From contig JAPLKY010000148.1 of the NCBI GenBank assembly GCA_026387805.1, positions 1 through 13,329 of the forward strand: 13,329 bases of DNA, in the 5' to 3' direction. The notes under the pieces were generated by a model. The model was not told where the DNA came from and did not search any database. It saw nothing but the letters and a program-made list of their open reading frames with translations. Each line of letters begins with the position of its first letter. The stretch's first letter is position 1. This document shows positions 1 to 6,789 of the stretch, one piece after another. A program made the position numbers and the translations under genes. Origin of the DNA: Candidatus Krumholzibacteriia bacterium. GTDB taxonomy: Bacteria; Krumholzibacteriota; Krumholzibacteriia; Krumholzibacteriales; Krumholzibacteriaceae.

Positions 1-1280
1 GAGTTCGCCTCGAGGAGGAGGTCCTTGAACGCGGTCGTTTTGATGTACCACGAGCGCCGCGCGTAATAGATGAGGGGCGATCTGCAGCGCCAGCAGAACG
101 GGTACGAATGCGTGATCTTACCGCTCCGGTAGAGGAGGCCGCGCTTTTTGAGGTCGGTGATGATCTCGGGATCGGCATCCTTGATGAACATTCCCGCCCA
201 CGGCGTCACTTCCGCCGTGAACTTCCCAGCCTCGTCGACCGGCTGGAGCATCGGAAGGTTCTCGGCCTTCCCGGCGTTGTAGTCGTCCTCGCCGAACGCG
301 GGGGCCATATGCACGATGCCCGTGCCGTCCTCGAGCGAGACGAAGTCGGCGCCGATGACGCGGAAGGCGTCGACCATCTTGTCGAAGAACGGGAAGCACG
401 GCTCGTAGCGCTTGCCGATGAGCTCGCTTCCCTTCACCGTGCCGAGGACCTCCGTGTCCCCGTCGAGGACGCCGACGAGCGCCTCGGCGAGAATGAGGAC
501 ATCCCCCTTGTTGCGCACGCGCACATAGTCGTGGTCGGGGCCGACCGCGAGCGCGACGTTCGAAATGAGGGTCCACGGCGTCGTCGTCCAGACGAGGAAA
601 TAGGCGTCCTCGTCGACGAGCTTGAGCTTGATATGGACGGAAGGATCCTGGACATCCGCGTACCCCTGCGACACCTCGTGGCTCGAGAGCGACGTGCCGC
701 ATCTCGGGCAGTACGGGACGATCTTGTGCCCCTGGAAGAGCATGTCCTGATCCCAGAACTGCTTGAGAATCCACCAGACCGACTCGATGTATTCGTTCTT
801 GAAAGTGATGTACGGATCGTCGAGATCGAGCCAGAAACCGAGCTTCTTCGTGAACTCGAGCCATTCGTCGAGATACTTGAAGACGCTCTTCCGGCACTGT
901 TCATTGAAGGCGGCGACGCCGTAATGCTCGATCTGGTCCTTGCCGTCGAGGCCAAGCTGGTGCTCGACTTCGATCTCGACAGGGAGGCCGTGCGTGTCCC
1001 AGCCGGCCTTGCGGACGACGCGGTGCCCCTTCATCGTCTGATAGCGGCAGACGAGATCCTTGATCGTGCGCGAGAGCGCGTGGTGCACGCCGGGGCGCCC
1101 GTTCGCGGTCGGCGGCCCCTCGTAGAATACGAAGGGGCTCGATGCCGGCCGCTCCTCGACGCTGCGCTCGAAAATGCGATTGGTCTCCCAATAGGCGAGG
1201 ATCTCCGCCTCGAGCTTCGTGGCCTCGCCGAAAGGCGAGAGCTCCGGATAGCGTTTTCTCGTCGTCTCTTTTTCAGCCAT
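1..1280 (-). CDS. ileS: Isoleucyl-tRNA synthetase, N-terminal part (runs off left edge)
   Basis: Class I aminoacyl-tRNA synthetase that charges tRNA-Ile in the cytoplasm. The reading frame is open from ATG at 1280 to the left edge, giving 426 of the roughly 1000-1050 residues usual for the family. The N-terminal catalytic region has YEGPPTANGRPGVHH (residues 53-67), followed by KAGWDTHGLPVEIEVE (91-106), typical of IleRS. The CP1 editing domain is visible as VWTTTPWTLISNVA (230-243) and DGTGIVHMAPAFGEDD (318-333). Cys pairs at 191/194 and 397/400 look like metal ligands. The KMSKS loop and anticodon-binding region lie outside the window. The signature motif is not HxGH but GVHH (64-67), which marks the eukaryote-like IleRS2 type. 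The start is supported by homology and the preceding consensus promoter; the Shine-Dalgarno sequence is weak (GAGAG about 7 nt upstream). It follows the exoprotein gene on the same strand but behind a terminator, so it is probably transcribed alone or with downstream genes off the edge. Confidence 0.96.
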   Translation of the reverse strand, partial: MAEKETTRKRYPELSPFGEATKLEAEILAYWETNRIFERSVEERPASSPFVFYEGPPTANGRPGVHHALSRTIKDLVCRYQTMKGHRVVRKAGWDTHGLPVEIEVEHQLGLDGKDQIEHYGVAAFNEQCRKSVFKYLDEWLEFTKKLGFWLDLDDPYITFKNEYIESVWWILKQFWDQDMLFQGHKIVPYCPRCGTSLSSHEVSQGYADVQDPSVHIKLKLVDEDAYFLVWTTTPWTLISNVALAVGPDHDYVRVRNKGDVLILAEALVGVLDGDTEVLGTVKGSELIGKRYEPCFPFFDKMVDAFRVIGADFVSLEDGTGIVHMAPAFGEDDYNAGKAENLPMLQPVDEAGKFTAEVTPWAGMFIKDADPEIITDLKKRGLLYRSGKITHSYPFCWRCRSPLIYYARRSWYIKTTAFKDLLLEAN

Positions 1281-1311
1281 AGCCACTCTCAACGGCCGGG
1301 GCCGGGGTTTC

Positions 1312-1375
1312 GCCCGCGCCCGGGCGGGCATATAATACGATAACCCCGCGCCTTCTCGAGGGGACGCCCGGGGTT
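1312..1375 (-). promoter_or_regulatory. Structured leader of ileS (two GC-rich hairpins)
   Basis: The ileS 5' leader contains two inverted repeats. The first (1375-1342) pairs AACCCC with GGGGTT and, after one bulged G, GCG with CGC, around a 14-nt loop. The second (1329-1312) pairs GCCCGC with GCGGGC around a 6-nt loop. Neither is followed by a U tract, so they are not plain intrinsic terminators, and I see no T-box sequence. They may affect mRNA stability or translation, but no function is established. Confidence 0.45.
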
Positions 1376-1401
1376 AATCGCCTGCCAAGCTTGAACACTA
1401 C

Positions 1402-1430
1402 CTTATATAGAAAATGGTGCCCGCTGTCAA
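1402..1430 (-). promoter_or_regulatory. Sigma70-type promoter of ileS
   Basis: On the minus strand TTGACA (1430-1425) is followed after exactly 17 nt by TATAAG (1407-1402), one base from the full consensus. Transcription should start near 1395, about 115 nt upstream of the ileS ATG. The site lies between the terminator of the preceding exoprotein gene and ileS, so ileS has independent expression. Confidence 0.8.
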
Positions 1431-1481
1431 GAGGACTGATGAGCTGCTCGGATCTCATATCTCCGGAACCAAGATATAAAG

Positions 1482-1534
1482 ATAGGGGCTTGCCGCGTCT
1501 GAAGCATAGTCTCAGCCCGCAAGCCCGCCCCTAT
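1482..1534 (-). terminator. Likely terminator of the exoprotein gene
   Basis: About 37 nt after the exoprotein stop codon, ATAGGGGC...GCTTGC (from 1534) pairs with GCAAGCCCCTAT (ending 1482), with a 4-nt bulge and a long loop. It is followed on the minus strand by a U-rich stretch (CTTTATATCTT). Position and U-rich tail fit an intrinsic terminator, although the loop is long. Confidence 0.6.
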
Positions 1535-1570
1535 TGATCGAACTGGCGGCTATCGTGTCATTTGATGCTC

Positions 1571-4500
1571 TCATCTCAAAAGCACGATCTTCTTCGTCTC
1601 GCTGAATCCTTTCGTATCCATCCGATAGAAATAGATCCCGCTCGCCACGGCGCCATCACGATCGTTCTTCCCGTCCCAGGTGACTGCGTAGTAACCCGCG
1701 TCCTTCACTCCGTCAACAAGCGTCCGCACGAGCTGGCCCGCGACGCTGTAAACCCTGATCGTTACGAGGCCCTTGTCCTTCACGGAATACTTGATGGTGG
1801 TCGCCGGGTTGAAGGGATTCGGGAAGTTCTGGGTCAGCTTCGTGGTTGGCTTCGGCGCATCGGCCGGGGTTATATCGATGTTGGTCGTTTCCCCAAAATA
1901 GTCGAACACGTCCCTCGCAATCTCGACGCGATCCATCGGCGCGCTTAAAACATCGTCGCGGATGTTCATGTAGCTGAATCCGAACCACATCGTCCTGACG
2001 GGATAGCCTCCGGCGTTCACGTTCTCGGCAGCAATACCCGCGTAGTAGTTGGTGCCTTGGTAATTCGGGTAGCTGAGGGCATACTTGCCGTTAGCGGTCT
2101 TCTCGAGGACATCGAACTGATTGATAATTGGACAGCCGCCATAAGCGTAGAACTTGTCGGGCACTCCGCCGTGGACGAAGACGCCGGCGTCCGAGCTGCC
2201 CGTGATGAGCGGGGTCACGATACCGCCGCTCGAGCGGCCGCCGGTGACGTCAAAGTAGCTCTTCGCAACGAAGTCAACGCCGCACCAATTGTTCATGAGA
2301 TTGATGGCTTGAGTTGATGCGAGATTATTTAGATCATAAGCGACGTCATCGCTGCAGATCCAGAGACCGCAGGCATGCTGCGATTGCGCCATCCAGTCGA
2401 CGAGCATTGTACAGTCGTCGCTTTTGCTGCTATTCACCGTGCCGTCGCCGAGCGTGAATGACTCGCCATCGCCGGCGGCAACTATAATCGTTTCATACGC
2501 ATCACAGAGCTGTTCTGCTTTCGCGCGGCTTGCTAGACCGTCCGAGACTCCGGGGGTCCCCGTACTCACTCTATAGTAACTAATTTTCTTTTCGGGAAGG
2601 ATAATGTCGAGCACCGTCTTTATGAAAAGACTAAAAAGGCCGATCCCAAAAGCCTTCTTAACGACAACGAGAGTCGTCGCCCCGTGTGTTGGCAAGGCAG
2701 CTGCAACCCAAACCACGTTCAGTATCCCATCGACAGTCTTCCTGACGCCATTACTTGATAAATACGTCACATTGCCGGCTGCATCCTTCGCGCTGAAGTA
2801 ATACTCGAGGATGTACCCTCGCGTGAGGACAGAATCAGCAATATCGATCATATATTTATTCGGAGCGATACCACCTTTTGTCCTTGCTGTGTCGCACCGT
2901 AGGACCGTCCACTCGCCGTCATTCCTTAGGTACTTGCCGTAAGTGCCCTGGAGGATACTACCGCTGATATCTGGCTTAGACGGGTCCCCTCCCACCCAAT
3001 GGACCCACACGTGGAGGTACACAGCGGGGCCGCCGCCCGGATCCTCAGCGATGCCGCCGCCAGCAGGCGACGCGGCGTAAAGAACGATCGAGTCGCCAGG
3101 GCGAATGACGGGATTGCTCGGCGGATTGATATCGATTGCAGCATCGACACGAACGTAGCCCTCGATATCGTATCCACCCGGGAAATTATCATGAAATAAA
3201 TCTATGTCCCGATAGCTCCACTGCGGGCCGGTGGTTTTGTAATGGTACAGAGTTACATTGTCGATCCAGGGCGACGGCCTATGATCGGCGCAGTTGTACC
3301 ACACGTCGCACATATCGACGCAGCCCATACCGATCTGGACCGGATCATCGCCTCCGATGAAGCTACTCACATCCTGGTCTACCCGGATGTAGGCCTGCTC
3401 GGAGCCGTAGTACAGGTAGTTGTCATCCAACCACTGACCAGGGCAACCGCTGACGATGCTCCGCACATGCCACTGGTAGAACACGAGGTTCGCGAACGGC
3501 AGATCCTGGTAGACGCTAAAGCGGAGAATGGTGCCGCCGAGGAGCGGAAGTTCGCCCGCGGGAATGGTGCCGTCCTGAACGTTGTTGCACGCGGTCGAGT
3601 ACTTTGTCATGTCGATAATCGGCGATATGATGAGTTCGTTCTGGCATGGGGCGGTGAGGCCACCGGGACCCATGCAGAACGGCGTGTCGTAGAGGCCGGG
3701 ATAGCTCGAGCTCGGGTTCGGGGAACCGATGAAGAACACAACCTGCGTGCCAAAGTTGTCGCCGCATGGATCCTTGTCGATCAGGTTGGTCTTGAGACCG
3801 GCATAGGAGCCATACGACACTTCGGGAGTACCGATCCAGATACCGGCGGTTGTCGCACCGATAGCCGCGCTCTCGAAATTCTCGTAGTTGTCGAGAACGG
3901 CGTTATCGACTACGCGGATGCTGTCGATGATGCAGCCGCCATCAGTGTTCCAGAGGCCGTCTTGGTCGCTCCATGCGCGGTCCGAGGTGAAATGGAAGCG
4001 GAGCTTCGTCCTCGCCTGCGTGAGGGCGATAAAGCAGGAAGCAACCGTATCGCCGGCACCGGTGTACTCGGCGACGACCTTCCAGTTGCCCCCGCCCGCG
4101 TCGTATTCGACTCTCGTGAAATCGTTATCCGGCTCGGAATCATAGTGGGCCTTGAATGAAAGGGTGATAGAGCCCACGAAGGAGAACCCGGCGGTTCCAA
4201 GAATCTGGTTCCACGAGTTGCCATAGCCGGGAGCCTCCAGCCACGAGCACATATATGGATCGATCAGGTTCGGACGGGCACCGCACCACATGGACTTCGT
4301 ACCTTCGAGAGGAACGAGGCCTCCGTAGCTACCCCCCCCGAGCCCGGCGAAGTCGTCAACGCGGAAGAACGTGTCCCTTTGGGCTGTCTCATCGGATCTT
4401 GTCCATCCCTGCCAGTTCATCTGCTCAAAGGTATACCATACGATGCAGTATGTATCGACCGCGACTACCTCATAAAGTCCACGGAGACCAGGATCGATGA

Positions 4501-4633
4501 GTTCGGGGAACTCTTCGTTCGACCAAGCCTTGACCGGTCGCAAGCCTGAATTTGCCACGTCGCGAGCCGCCCCCGAACCGGCAAGCAGAGCAATCAGGCA
4601 AATACCCATGAATATCGCCGATATCTTTCCCAT
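1571..4633 (-). CDS. Large secreted multidomain protein with FlgD-like/T9SS-type C-terminal sorting domain
   Basis: This is an exported protein of 1020 residues with no assigned enzymatic role. A Sec signal peptide (residues 1 to about 23: MGK, a hydrophobic core, then GSGAA) fixes the start at 4633; GGAAGGAG lies 6 nt upstream. An in-frame ATG at 4687 would put 18 polar residues before the signal and is rejected. Visible regions are two lectin/MAM-like beta-sandwich segments (about 65-245 and 250-467, each ending in an IDSIRVV- or IDNVTLY-type strand), an Ig/Fn3-like segment (about 497-632, PVIRPGDSIVLYA), and an alpha/beta region (about 640-915) with alternating strands and helices resembling a glutamine-amidotransferase-like fold. 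The C-terminal domain (936-1020) starts NFPNPFNPATTIKYSV, contains IRVYSVAGQLVRTL and ends KKIVLLR. Such domains are known in FCB-group exoproteins as type 9 sorting or FlgD-like modules. Many cysteines suggest disulfides. It is monocistronic, with its own promoter, leader and terminator. The region from about 2300 to 2950 looks less GC-rich than the ends. Confidence 0.9.
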   Translation of the reverse strand: MGKISAIFMGICLIALLAGSGAARDVANSGLRPVKAWSNEEFPELIDPGLRGLYEVVAVDTYCIVWYTFEQMNWQGWTRSDETAQRDTFFRVDDFAGLGGGSYGGLVPLEGTKSMWCGARPNLIDPYMCSWLEAPGYGNSWNQILGTAGFSFVGSITLSFKAHYDSEPDNDFTRVEYDAGGGNWKVVAEYTGAGDTVASCFIALTQARTKLRFHFTSDRAWSDQDGLWNTDGGCIIDSIRVVDNAVLDNYENFESAAIGATTAGIWIGTPEVSYGSYAGLKTNLIDKDPCGDNFGTQVVFFIGSPNPSSSYPGLYDTPFCMGPGGLTAPCQNELIISPIIDMTKYSTACNNVQDGTIPAGELPLLGGTILRFSVYQDLPFANLVFYQWHVRSIVSGCPGQWLDDNYLYYGSEQAYIRVDQDVSSFIGGDDPVQIGMGCVDMCDVWYNCADHRPSPWIDNVTLYHYKTTGPQWSYRDIDLFHDNFPGGYDIEGYVRVDAAIDINPPSNPVIRPGDSIVLYAASPAGGGIAEDPGGGPAVYLHVWVHWVGGDPSKPDISGSILQGTYGKYLRNDGEWTVLRCDTARTKGGIAPNKYMIDIADSVLTRGYILEYYFSAKDAAGNVTYLSSNGVRKTVDGILNVVWVAAALPTHGATTLVVVKKAFGIGLFSLFIKTVLDIILPEKKISYYRVSTGTPGVSDGLASRAKAEQLCDAYETIIVAAGDGESFTLGDGTVNSSKSDDCTMLVDWMAQSQHACGLWICSDDVAYDLNNLASTQAINLMNNWCGVDFVAKSYFDVTGGRSSGGIVTPLITGSSDAGVFVHGGVPDKFYAYGGCPIINQFDVLEKTANGKYALSYPNYQGTNYYAGIAAENVNAGGYPVRTMWFGFSYMNIRDDVLSAPMDRVEIARDVFDYFGETTNIDITPADAPKPTTKLTQNFPNPFNPATTIKYSVKDKGLVTIRVYSVAGQLVRTLVDGVKDAGYYAVTWDGKNDRDGAVASGIYFYRMDTKGFSETKKIVLLR

Positions 4634-4649
4634 GTCTGTCTCCTTCCCG

Positions 4650-4730
4650 TTACATGAACGATTTGAATCCACACATGGAATGAACAATCGAAAAACAGAG
4701 CATCCGGGCTATCAATCGATCAGTATTCAT
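4650..4730 (-). CDS. Putative 26-residue leader peptide (uORF) upstream of the exoprotein gene
   Basis: A short ORF of 26 codons starts at ATG 4730 and stops with TAA at 4652-4650, 16 nt before the exoprotein ATG. It has the best Shine-Dalgarno sequence in the area (GGGGGAGGTGA, 4 nt before the ATG), better than most full genes in the window. The peptide begins MNTDRLIARMLCFSIVHS and has two Cys and four Met. It shows no run of a single amino acid, so classic amino-acid attenuation is not indicated. It is out of frame with the main gene. Its stop lies just before the main Shine-Dalgarno sequence, which would allow translational coupling or ribosome-position control. Its expression is inferred from the ribosome-binding site and position only. 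Confidence 0.45.
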   Translation of the reverse strand: MNTDRLIARMLCFSIVHSMCGFKSFM

Positions 4731-4759
4731 CAATCACCTCCCCCGAGGATTACCCTCCA

Positions 4760-4792
4760 TCCGAAGGTACCGAATGGGAATAGCCCTTCGGA
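4760..4792 (-). promoter_or_regulatory. Leader hairpin upstream of the uORF
   Basis: In the exoprotein leader, TCCGAAGG (4792-4785) pairs perfectly with CCTTCGGA (4767-4760) around a 17-nt loop, about 30 nt before the uORF start. Smaller hairpins lie upstream (TTCAT-GATA-ATGAA at 4860-4847, and the palindrome GAAGCGCTTC at 4838-4829). CCTC-GGGG-GAGG, just downstream, could mask the uORF Shine-Dalgarno sequence. No known riboswitch class is recognised. Confidence 0.45.
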
Positions 4793-4966
4793 CGCTCTAT
4801 TCGGCATCATCCCGCCGCGAGACAAGTCCGAAGCGCTTCCGGTTCATTCATTATCATGAACTCTGGAAATGCAGCACACGGAGCAAAGCTCACTATTTGC
4901 CTATTAAGGGCTAATTGTCTGAAGCTGATGCACGGAATGGCGGTATTTCCCCTAGTTGCAGGCACC

Positions 4967-4995
4967 ATTCTATTAGAAAGCGAGAGAGATGTCAA
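4967..4995 (-). promoter_or_regulatory. Sigma70-type promoter of the exoprotein gene
   Basis: On the minus strand a perfect TTGACA (4995-4990) is followed after 17 nt by TAGAAT (4972-4967). The predicted start near 4960 gives a leader of about 327 nt before the exoprotein ATG, unusually long and containing hairpins and a uORF. A TATAAT just upstream of the -35 (5002-4997) could be a second, overlapping -10 element but lacks a partner. Confidence 0.75.
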
Positions 4996-5483
4996 TATTA
5001 TATTTTAATGAAATGCCGGCCTCTCTATACCTTCGTTCGATGCGGGCGGAACACCGGGACGGATTCACACGAACACGGCGGATCATTCGCATCGAGTTCG
5101 GCTTTGCCTGATTTCGCCACAACAATAAATTATTGAAATACATGAAATTGTGCTCGCTTTATGCAAAGGATAGGAGTATATTGCGCCAGTGACACGTTTA
5201 CTGAAGGAGCATTCGATAGCACGTAGAAGTTTGGAATCCAAGATCGCCTCGATATCAGGCCCCCATCAATACGGTACAATCCTACCTTATTAATCCAGGG
5301 ACAAATTTCCATCGACAGAGATCTTGTGGTACGTCATCCGGGCGAGTCGCATACCGCGTCATCCGGAATGAACAATGGGATTTTCGGATAAGGGAGAGGT
5401 GAAGCGTATTTGACCTGAAGAATCAGAGACCATCGGATCAATTAACGGTATTTTGTAACAGTTAGTGAAAGGATACTAAGACA
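4996..5483. other. Intergenic region between divergent genes
   Basis: This stretch of nearly 490 bases separates the minus-strand exoprotein promoter from the plus-strand RRM gene. I find no convincing gene, tRNA or other RNA here; short ORFs on either strand lack ribosome-binding sites. It looks more AT-rich than the coding DNA. It contains a 10-bp direct repeat (5332-5341 and 5357-5366) and a TTGACC at 5410-5415 without a good -10 partner. The RRM promoter must lie here but I cannot place it. Confidence 0.6.
5332..5366. repeat. Direct repeat CGTCATCCGG, two copies
   Basis: CGTCATCCGG occurs at 5332-5341 and again at 5357-5366, 25 bp start to start, about 120-150 bp upstream of the RRM gene. 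The spacing is somewhat over two helical turns, so the copies could be paired protein-binding sites. Chance repetition cannot be excluded. Confidence 0.35.
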
Positions 5484-5783
5484 ATGGCCAAGAAAATATA
5501 CGTAGGCAACCTATCATTCGACACGAACGACGAGCAGTTGAACCAGATCTTCACGCCGTACGGCGCAGTCGCCTCCGCGCGCGTCATCAAGGACAAGTAC
5601 ACGGACCGCTCGAGGGGCTTCGGCTTCGTCGAGATGGACAACGTCGCCGAGGCCGACAAGGCGATCGCCGAGCTCAACGGCAAGAACGTCGAAGGCCGCA
5701 CCCTCAAGATCAGCGAGGCCACGCCCCGCGAGGACAAGCCGAGAGGCAGCTACGACGGCGGCGGAAGCCGGGACCGCTACTAA
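5484..5783 (+). CDS. Single-RRM RNA-binding protein
   Basis: A small cytoplasmic RNA-binding protein of 99 residues consisting of one RNA recognition motif. RNP2 is IYVGNL (residues 5-10) and RNP1 is RGFGFVEM (44-51), carrying the aromatic residues that stack on RNA bases (Tyr6, Phe46, Phe48). The tail (86-99) is short, Gly/Arg/Ser-rich and ends GGGSRDRY. Length and layout match the bacterial Rbp family of cyanobacteria and other phyla, where several members are cold-induced; the targets here are unknown. AAAGGA lies about 12 nt before the ATG, a rather long spacing. The gene stands alone on the plus strand, with a long upstream region and a strong terminator immediately after it. The choice of start is supported by the canonical MxKKIYVGNL N-terminus. 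Confidence 0.95.
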   Translation: MAKKIYVGNLSFDTNDEQLNQIFTPYGAVASARVIKDKYTDRSRGFGFVEMDNVAEADKAIAELNGKNVEGRTLKISEATPREDKPRGSYDGGGSRDRY

Positions 5784-5816
5784 TCACAGGCCTCACTGAG
5801 GCTGGATGATAGAAAG

Positions 5817-5860
5817 AGGGCGTCGGGGAAGAAATTCTCCGGCGCCCTTTGTTTTTGTTT
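5817..5860 (+). terminator. Intrinsic terminator after the RRM gene (probably bidirectional)
   Basis: AGGGCGTCGGGGAA (5817-5830) pairs with TTCTCCGGCGCCCT (5835-5848) through a GAAA loop, with two G-U wobbles and no mismatch. It is followed by a T-rich run (TTTGTTTTTGTTT, ending 5860). On the minus strand the same stem is followed by TCTTTCTATC, so it can also end the converging PNP transcript. Confidence 0.92.
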
Positions 5861-5910
5861 GATTCCCGACATGCCCGCCGGCGCAAGGGCGCGCGGCGCA
5901 TGCTCATGCC

Positions 5911-6735
5911 TCAAGCCCTCCGCAAGAACTCGCATACGAGCTTCGCAAGCTTGGCCTCCCCCTTCTTCGCCGTCGCGACGATATGGGCGATGTCGACCGG
6001 CTCGAGGCAGTCGGGGGTCGCCTTGTCCGTGACGACCGATATCCCGAGCACCTTGACGCCGCTGTGCACCGCGACGATCGTCTCGGGCACCATCGACATG
6101 CCGACGATGTCGGCGCCGATGCGGCGAAGGAAACGGTACTCCGCGGCGGTCTCGAGGTTGGGCCCGGCGACCGCGACGAGGACGCCTCTTCTCAGGGCCA
6201 CCTTCACGTCGAGGGCGACCTTCTCGAGGAGCGCGACGTAGGCGCGGCAGTACGGCTCGCTCATATCGGGAAAGCGCGGCCCGAGGCGCTCGTCGTTCGG
6301 GCCGATGAGCGGGTTATCCCCCATGAGGTTGATATGGTCGGTCACCGCGACGATGTCGCCGGGCTCGAGCTGGGGATTCATCCCGCCGACCGCCGATGTG
6401 AGAATGAGGGAACGCACGCCGATCGCCTTCATCACGCGGATGGGAAAGGTGACCTGCTCGAGGGTGTAGCCCTCGTAGTAGTGCACGCGCCCCTCCATCG
6501 CGACGACCTGTTTCCCCGAGAGCTCGCCGAGGATGAGATTCCCCGCATGGAGCCCCTTCACCGTGGAGACGGGAAAGTTCGGAATATCTTCGTACGGAAT
6601 GGTCGCCTTGACCTTGATTTTCTTCGCAAGGCCCCCGAGACCGCTTCCGAGGATTATTCCAAAAGAGGGCTTCATGTCCGCGACGCCCTTGACATACGAG
6701 GCGCTTTCCCTGATTTGATCGAATAGACCTGCCAC
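5911..6735 (-). CDS. Purine nucleoside phosphorylase (trimeric PNP/MTAP family)
   Basis: Cytoplasmic enzyme that cleaves purine ribonucleosides with phosphate to the base and ribose 1-phosphate in purine salvage. The protein has 274 residues, the normal family length. Motifs in order: phosphate loop GSGLG (30-34); HAG with His63; EGRVHYYEGY (81-90) with the phosphate/sugar contacts Arg83, His85, Tyr87, Glu88; TSAVGGMN (113-120); AGPNLETAAEYR (190-201) with base-binding Glu196; GMSMVPE (212-218); and SVVTDKATPD (233-242). The base-contact position is Asp237, where inosine/guanosine-type enzymes usually carry Asn. The start is GTG at 6735 with AAGGGG 6 nt upstream; the N-terminal helix before GIILGSGLG supports it, although ATG at 6675 is possible. 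The frame stays open far upstream across the kinase gene, but that is antisense. It is divergent from the kinase and converges on the RRM gene. Confidence 0.95.
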   Translation of the reverse strand: MAGLFDQIRESASYVKGVADMKPSFGIILGSGLGGLAKKIKVKATIPYEDIPNFPVSTVKGLHAGNLILGELSGKQVVAMEGRVHYYEGYTLEQVTFPIRVMKAIGVRSLILTSAVGGMNPQLEPGDIVAVTDHINLMGDNPLIGPNDERLGPRFPDMSEPYCRAYVALLEKVALDVKVALRRGVLVAVAGPNLETAAEYRFLRRIGADIVGMSMVPETIVAVHSGVKVLGISVVTDKATPDCLEPVDIAHIVATAKKGEAKLAKLVCEFLRRA

Positions 6736-6789
6736 GGCCGACCCCTTTCCCTTTCGTTCACGATACGCGTTACGCACTAGGTTAGCCGA

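Noticed and set aside
1331..1336. Plus-strand TATAAT within the ileS leader
   Set aside because: No plus-strand gene follows and no -35 is present; the match falls between two hairpins of the minus-strand leader.
108..1343. Plus-strand ORF of 411 codons antisense to ileS
   Set aside because: The minus frame encodes clear IleRS motifs; the plus frame has low-complexity Arg/Glu/Leu-rich sequence and no recognisable domain.
2650..2700. Hydrophobic stretch in the exoprotein (around residues 654-680) as a transmembrane segment
   Set aside because: It contains Lys residues and alternates strand- and helix-like parts, fitting a buried beta-alpha unit of an alpha/beta domain in a secreted protein better than a membrane helix.
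3242..4159. Plus-strand ORF of 305 codons within the exoprotein gene
   Set aside because: It overlaps the well-supported exoprotein frame, has no ribosome-binding site and no recognisable motif.
4634..4687. Exoprotein start at the upstream in-frame ATG 4687
   Set aside because: It would put 18 polar, Cys-containing residues before the signal peptide and has no good Shine-Dalgarno sequence, whereas ATG 4633 has GGAAGGAG at 6 nt and leads directly into a signal peptide.
4807..4995. Minus-strand ORF of 62 codons overlapping the exoprotein promoter
   Set aside because: Its start codon lies in the -35 box and it has no ribosome-binding site; it is probably chance.
5141..5191. Short plus-strand ORF of 16 codons upstream of the RRM gene
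   Set aside because: No ribosome-binding site precedes it and it is far from the RRM start; nothing supports expression.
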